From assembly GCF_024713945.1 (NCBI RefSeq), contig NC_134678.1:4464001-4528000 (forward strand): DNA of 64,000 bases, written 5' to 3'. This document shows positions 63,081 through 64,000 of the stretch, piece by piece; within the stretch, counting starts at the first letter, position 1, and the number at the start of each line of letters is the position of its first letter. A model generated the notes under the pieces. The model saw only the letters and a program-made list of their open reading frames with translations, searched no databases and was not told where the DNA came from. This DNA is from Dermatophagoides farinae. Its lineage: Eukaryota > Arthropoda > Arachnida > Sarcoptiformes > Pyroglyphidae. A program made the translations under genes and the position numbers.

Positions 63081-63930
63081 AATTGGGGGGCAAATTTATA
63101 AGTGATCGGACAATTATGGTACATACCACTATCCTCCCCAACAAATAGGTTTTATAAGCGAGGGGGAGGCCAATTTATAAGTGATTGTGCGCAAACCACT
63201 ATCCACCCCAACACTGACTATTTTTTAAATTACTTTAAGCGCAAGTGTAAATGTGTATATGAATAATTGGGGGGCAAATTTATAAGTGATTGTCCACTAT
63301 CCTCCCCAACAAATAGGTTTTATAAGCGAGGAGGAGGCAAATTTATAAGTGATTGTCCACTATCCACCCCCAACACTTACTATTTTTTAAATTAATTTAT
63401 ATATATGTAATGTGTAAATGTGTATATAAATAATTGGGGGGCAAATTTATAAGTGATCGGACAATTATGGTCCATACCACTATCCTCCCCAACAAATAGG
63501 TTTTATAAGCGAGGGGGAGGCAAATTTATAAGTGATTATGCACAAACCACTATCCACCCCCAACACTGACTATTTTTTATATTACATTATGCGCAAGTGT
63601 AAATGTGTATTGTGATAATTGGGGGGCAAATTTATAAGTGATCGGCAATCACTATCCTCCCCAACAAATAGGTTTTATAAGCGAGGAGGAGGCAAATTTA
63701 TAAGTGATTATGCGCAAACCACTATCCACCCCCAACACTGACTATTTTTTATATTACATTATGCGCAAGTGTAAATGTGTATTGTGATAATTGGGGGGCA
63801 AATTTATAAGTGATCGGCAATCACTATCCTCCCCAACAAATAGGTTTTATAAGCAAGGGGGAGGCAAATTTATAAGTGATTTTGCGCAAACCACTATCCA
63901 CCCCCAACACTGACTATTTTTTATATTAAC
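63081..63930. repeat. Satellite-like tandem repeat, five units of about 167-185 bp
   Basis: Units begin with AATTGGGGGGCAAATTTATA at 63081, 63265, 63432, 63617 and 63789. Each unit has two related halves. One contains GGGGGGCAAATTTATAAGTG and CCACTATCCTCCCC. The other contains ATAGGTTTTATAAGCGAGG, GGCAAATTTATAAGTGATT and CCACTATCCACCCC. So it is a dimer-type repeat whose halves share AAATTTATAAGTGAT and CCACTATCC. Copies differ by small indels and by AAATTA versus ATATTACATTA spacers. No coding content. Confidence 0.92.
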
Positions 63931-63966
63931 CCAGGCGGCCGCGATGGGATTTGAACCGACGTCGAA
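63930..63966 (-). other. tRNA-like B-box remnant
   Basis: On the minus strand 63947-63957 reads GGTTCAAATCC, a perfect RNA polymerase III B-box/T-loop, followed by CCATCGCGGCCGC, which resembles a GC-rich acceptor arm. The T-stem pairs poorly and no D-arm or anticodon arm is visible upstream (GT/TA repeats instead). So it is at most a 3' tRNA fragment or the head of a tRNA-derived SINE. Confidence 0.3.
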
Positions 63967-64000
63967 TGTGTATATGCGTGTATATGTGTTAATGTGTGTA

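Larger units (their letters stand above)
62504..64000. other. Non-coding right edge: inverted repeat and tandem array
   Basis: After the TRPML stop there is no supported exon. The stretch holds a large inverted repeat (62541-62942), a short AT-rich spacer and a satellite-like array (63081-63930). It ends in a GC-rich patch with a tRNA-like B box and GT/TATA-rich sequence. Confidence 0.75.

Noticed and set aside
63081-63930. CRISPR-like array
   Set aside because: Units are 167-185 bp direct repeats without unique spacers in a eukaryotic genome; it is a satellite.

Overview
The window is eukaryotic nuclear DNA from an animal. It is very AT-rich (by eye roughly 30% GC) and full of short poly-A/T runs, (CA)n and (ATC)n microsatellites. 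The genes carry mostly short introns with ordinary GT/AG borders. The gene set is metazoan (GIT, Dicer, TRPML, SUMF1, AGXT2, DPP4/DPP10 family, CDK20, YL1). AT bias, compact genes and a Dicer-1-type enzyme with a decayed helicase core suggest an arthropod, most likely an astigmatan mite such as a dust or scab mite. The species is inference from composition and gene style only. All gene models were spliced by hand; every internal junction given keeps the reading frame except the one flagged in the first DPP gene.

Left part (1-24.6 kb). A sparse 4.5 kb is followed by ribosomal protein eL43/RPL37A (-). The ArfGAP scaffold GIT (+, six exons) diverges from it. An unrecognised secreted-type protein (-, 9185-10859) follows. 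Then come about 13.8 kb of non-coding DNA, probably intergenic plus the long first intron of the next gene. This stretch holds a 1.45-kb Helitron-like transposon (18253-19697) with a decayed Pif1/Rep helicase fragment and a textbook 3' hairpin plus CTGG end.

Middle part (24.6-42.4 kb). Two dipeptidyl-peptidase-IV family paralogues lie in tandem on the + strand. The formylglycine-generating enzyme SUMF1 (-) sits between them. The first paralogue keeps the Ser/Asp/His triad and the Glu-Glu motif but has a one-exon frameshift just after the nucleophile. The second has lost all active-site landmarks and looks like a DPP6/DPP10-type pseudo-peptidase. UDP-glucose pyrophosphorylase (-) converges on it.

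Right part (44-62.5 kb). This is a gene-dense block: CDK20-like kinase (+), a divergent MAP kinase kinase (-), YL1/VPS72 (+), DNA polymerase epsilon subunit 2 (+), mitochondrial AGXT2 (-), Dicer-1 (-) and mucolipin TRPML (+). Several pairs converge with only 37-80 bp between stop codons, so their 3' ends probably overlap. Dicer and TRPML share a divergent promoter region that carries a palindromic TCACGTGA E-box.

Right edge (62.5-64 kb). A near-perfect inverted repeat (arms about 140 bp) lies just past TRPML. It is followed by a five-copy satellite-like tandem array and a tRNA-like B-box remnant. No prokaryotic features, CRISPR arrays or complete tRNA/rRNA genes were seen. The least described items are the Helitron, the frameshifted/inactivated DPP pair, the inverted repeat next to the satellite, and the unnamed secreted protein.
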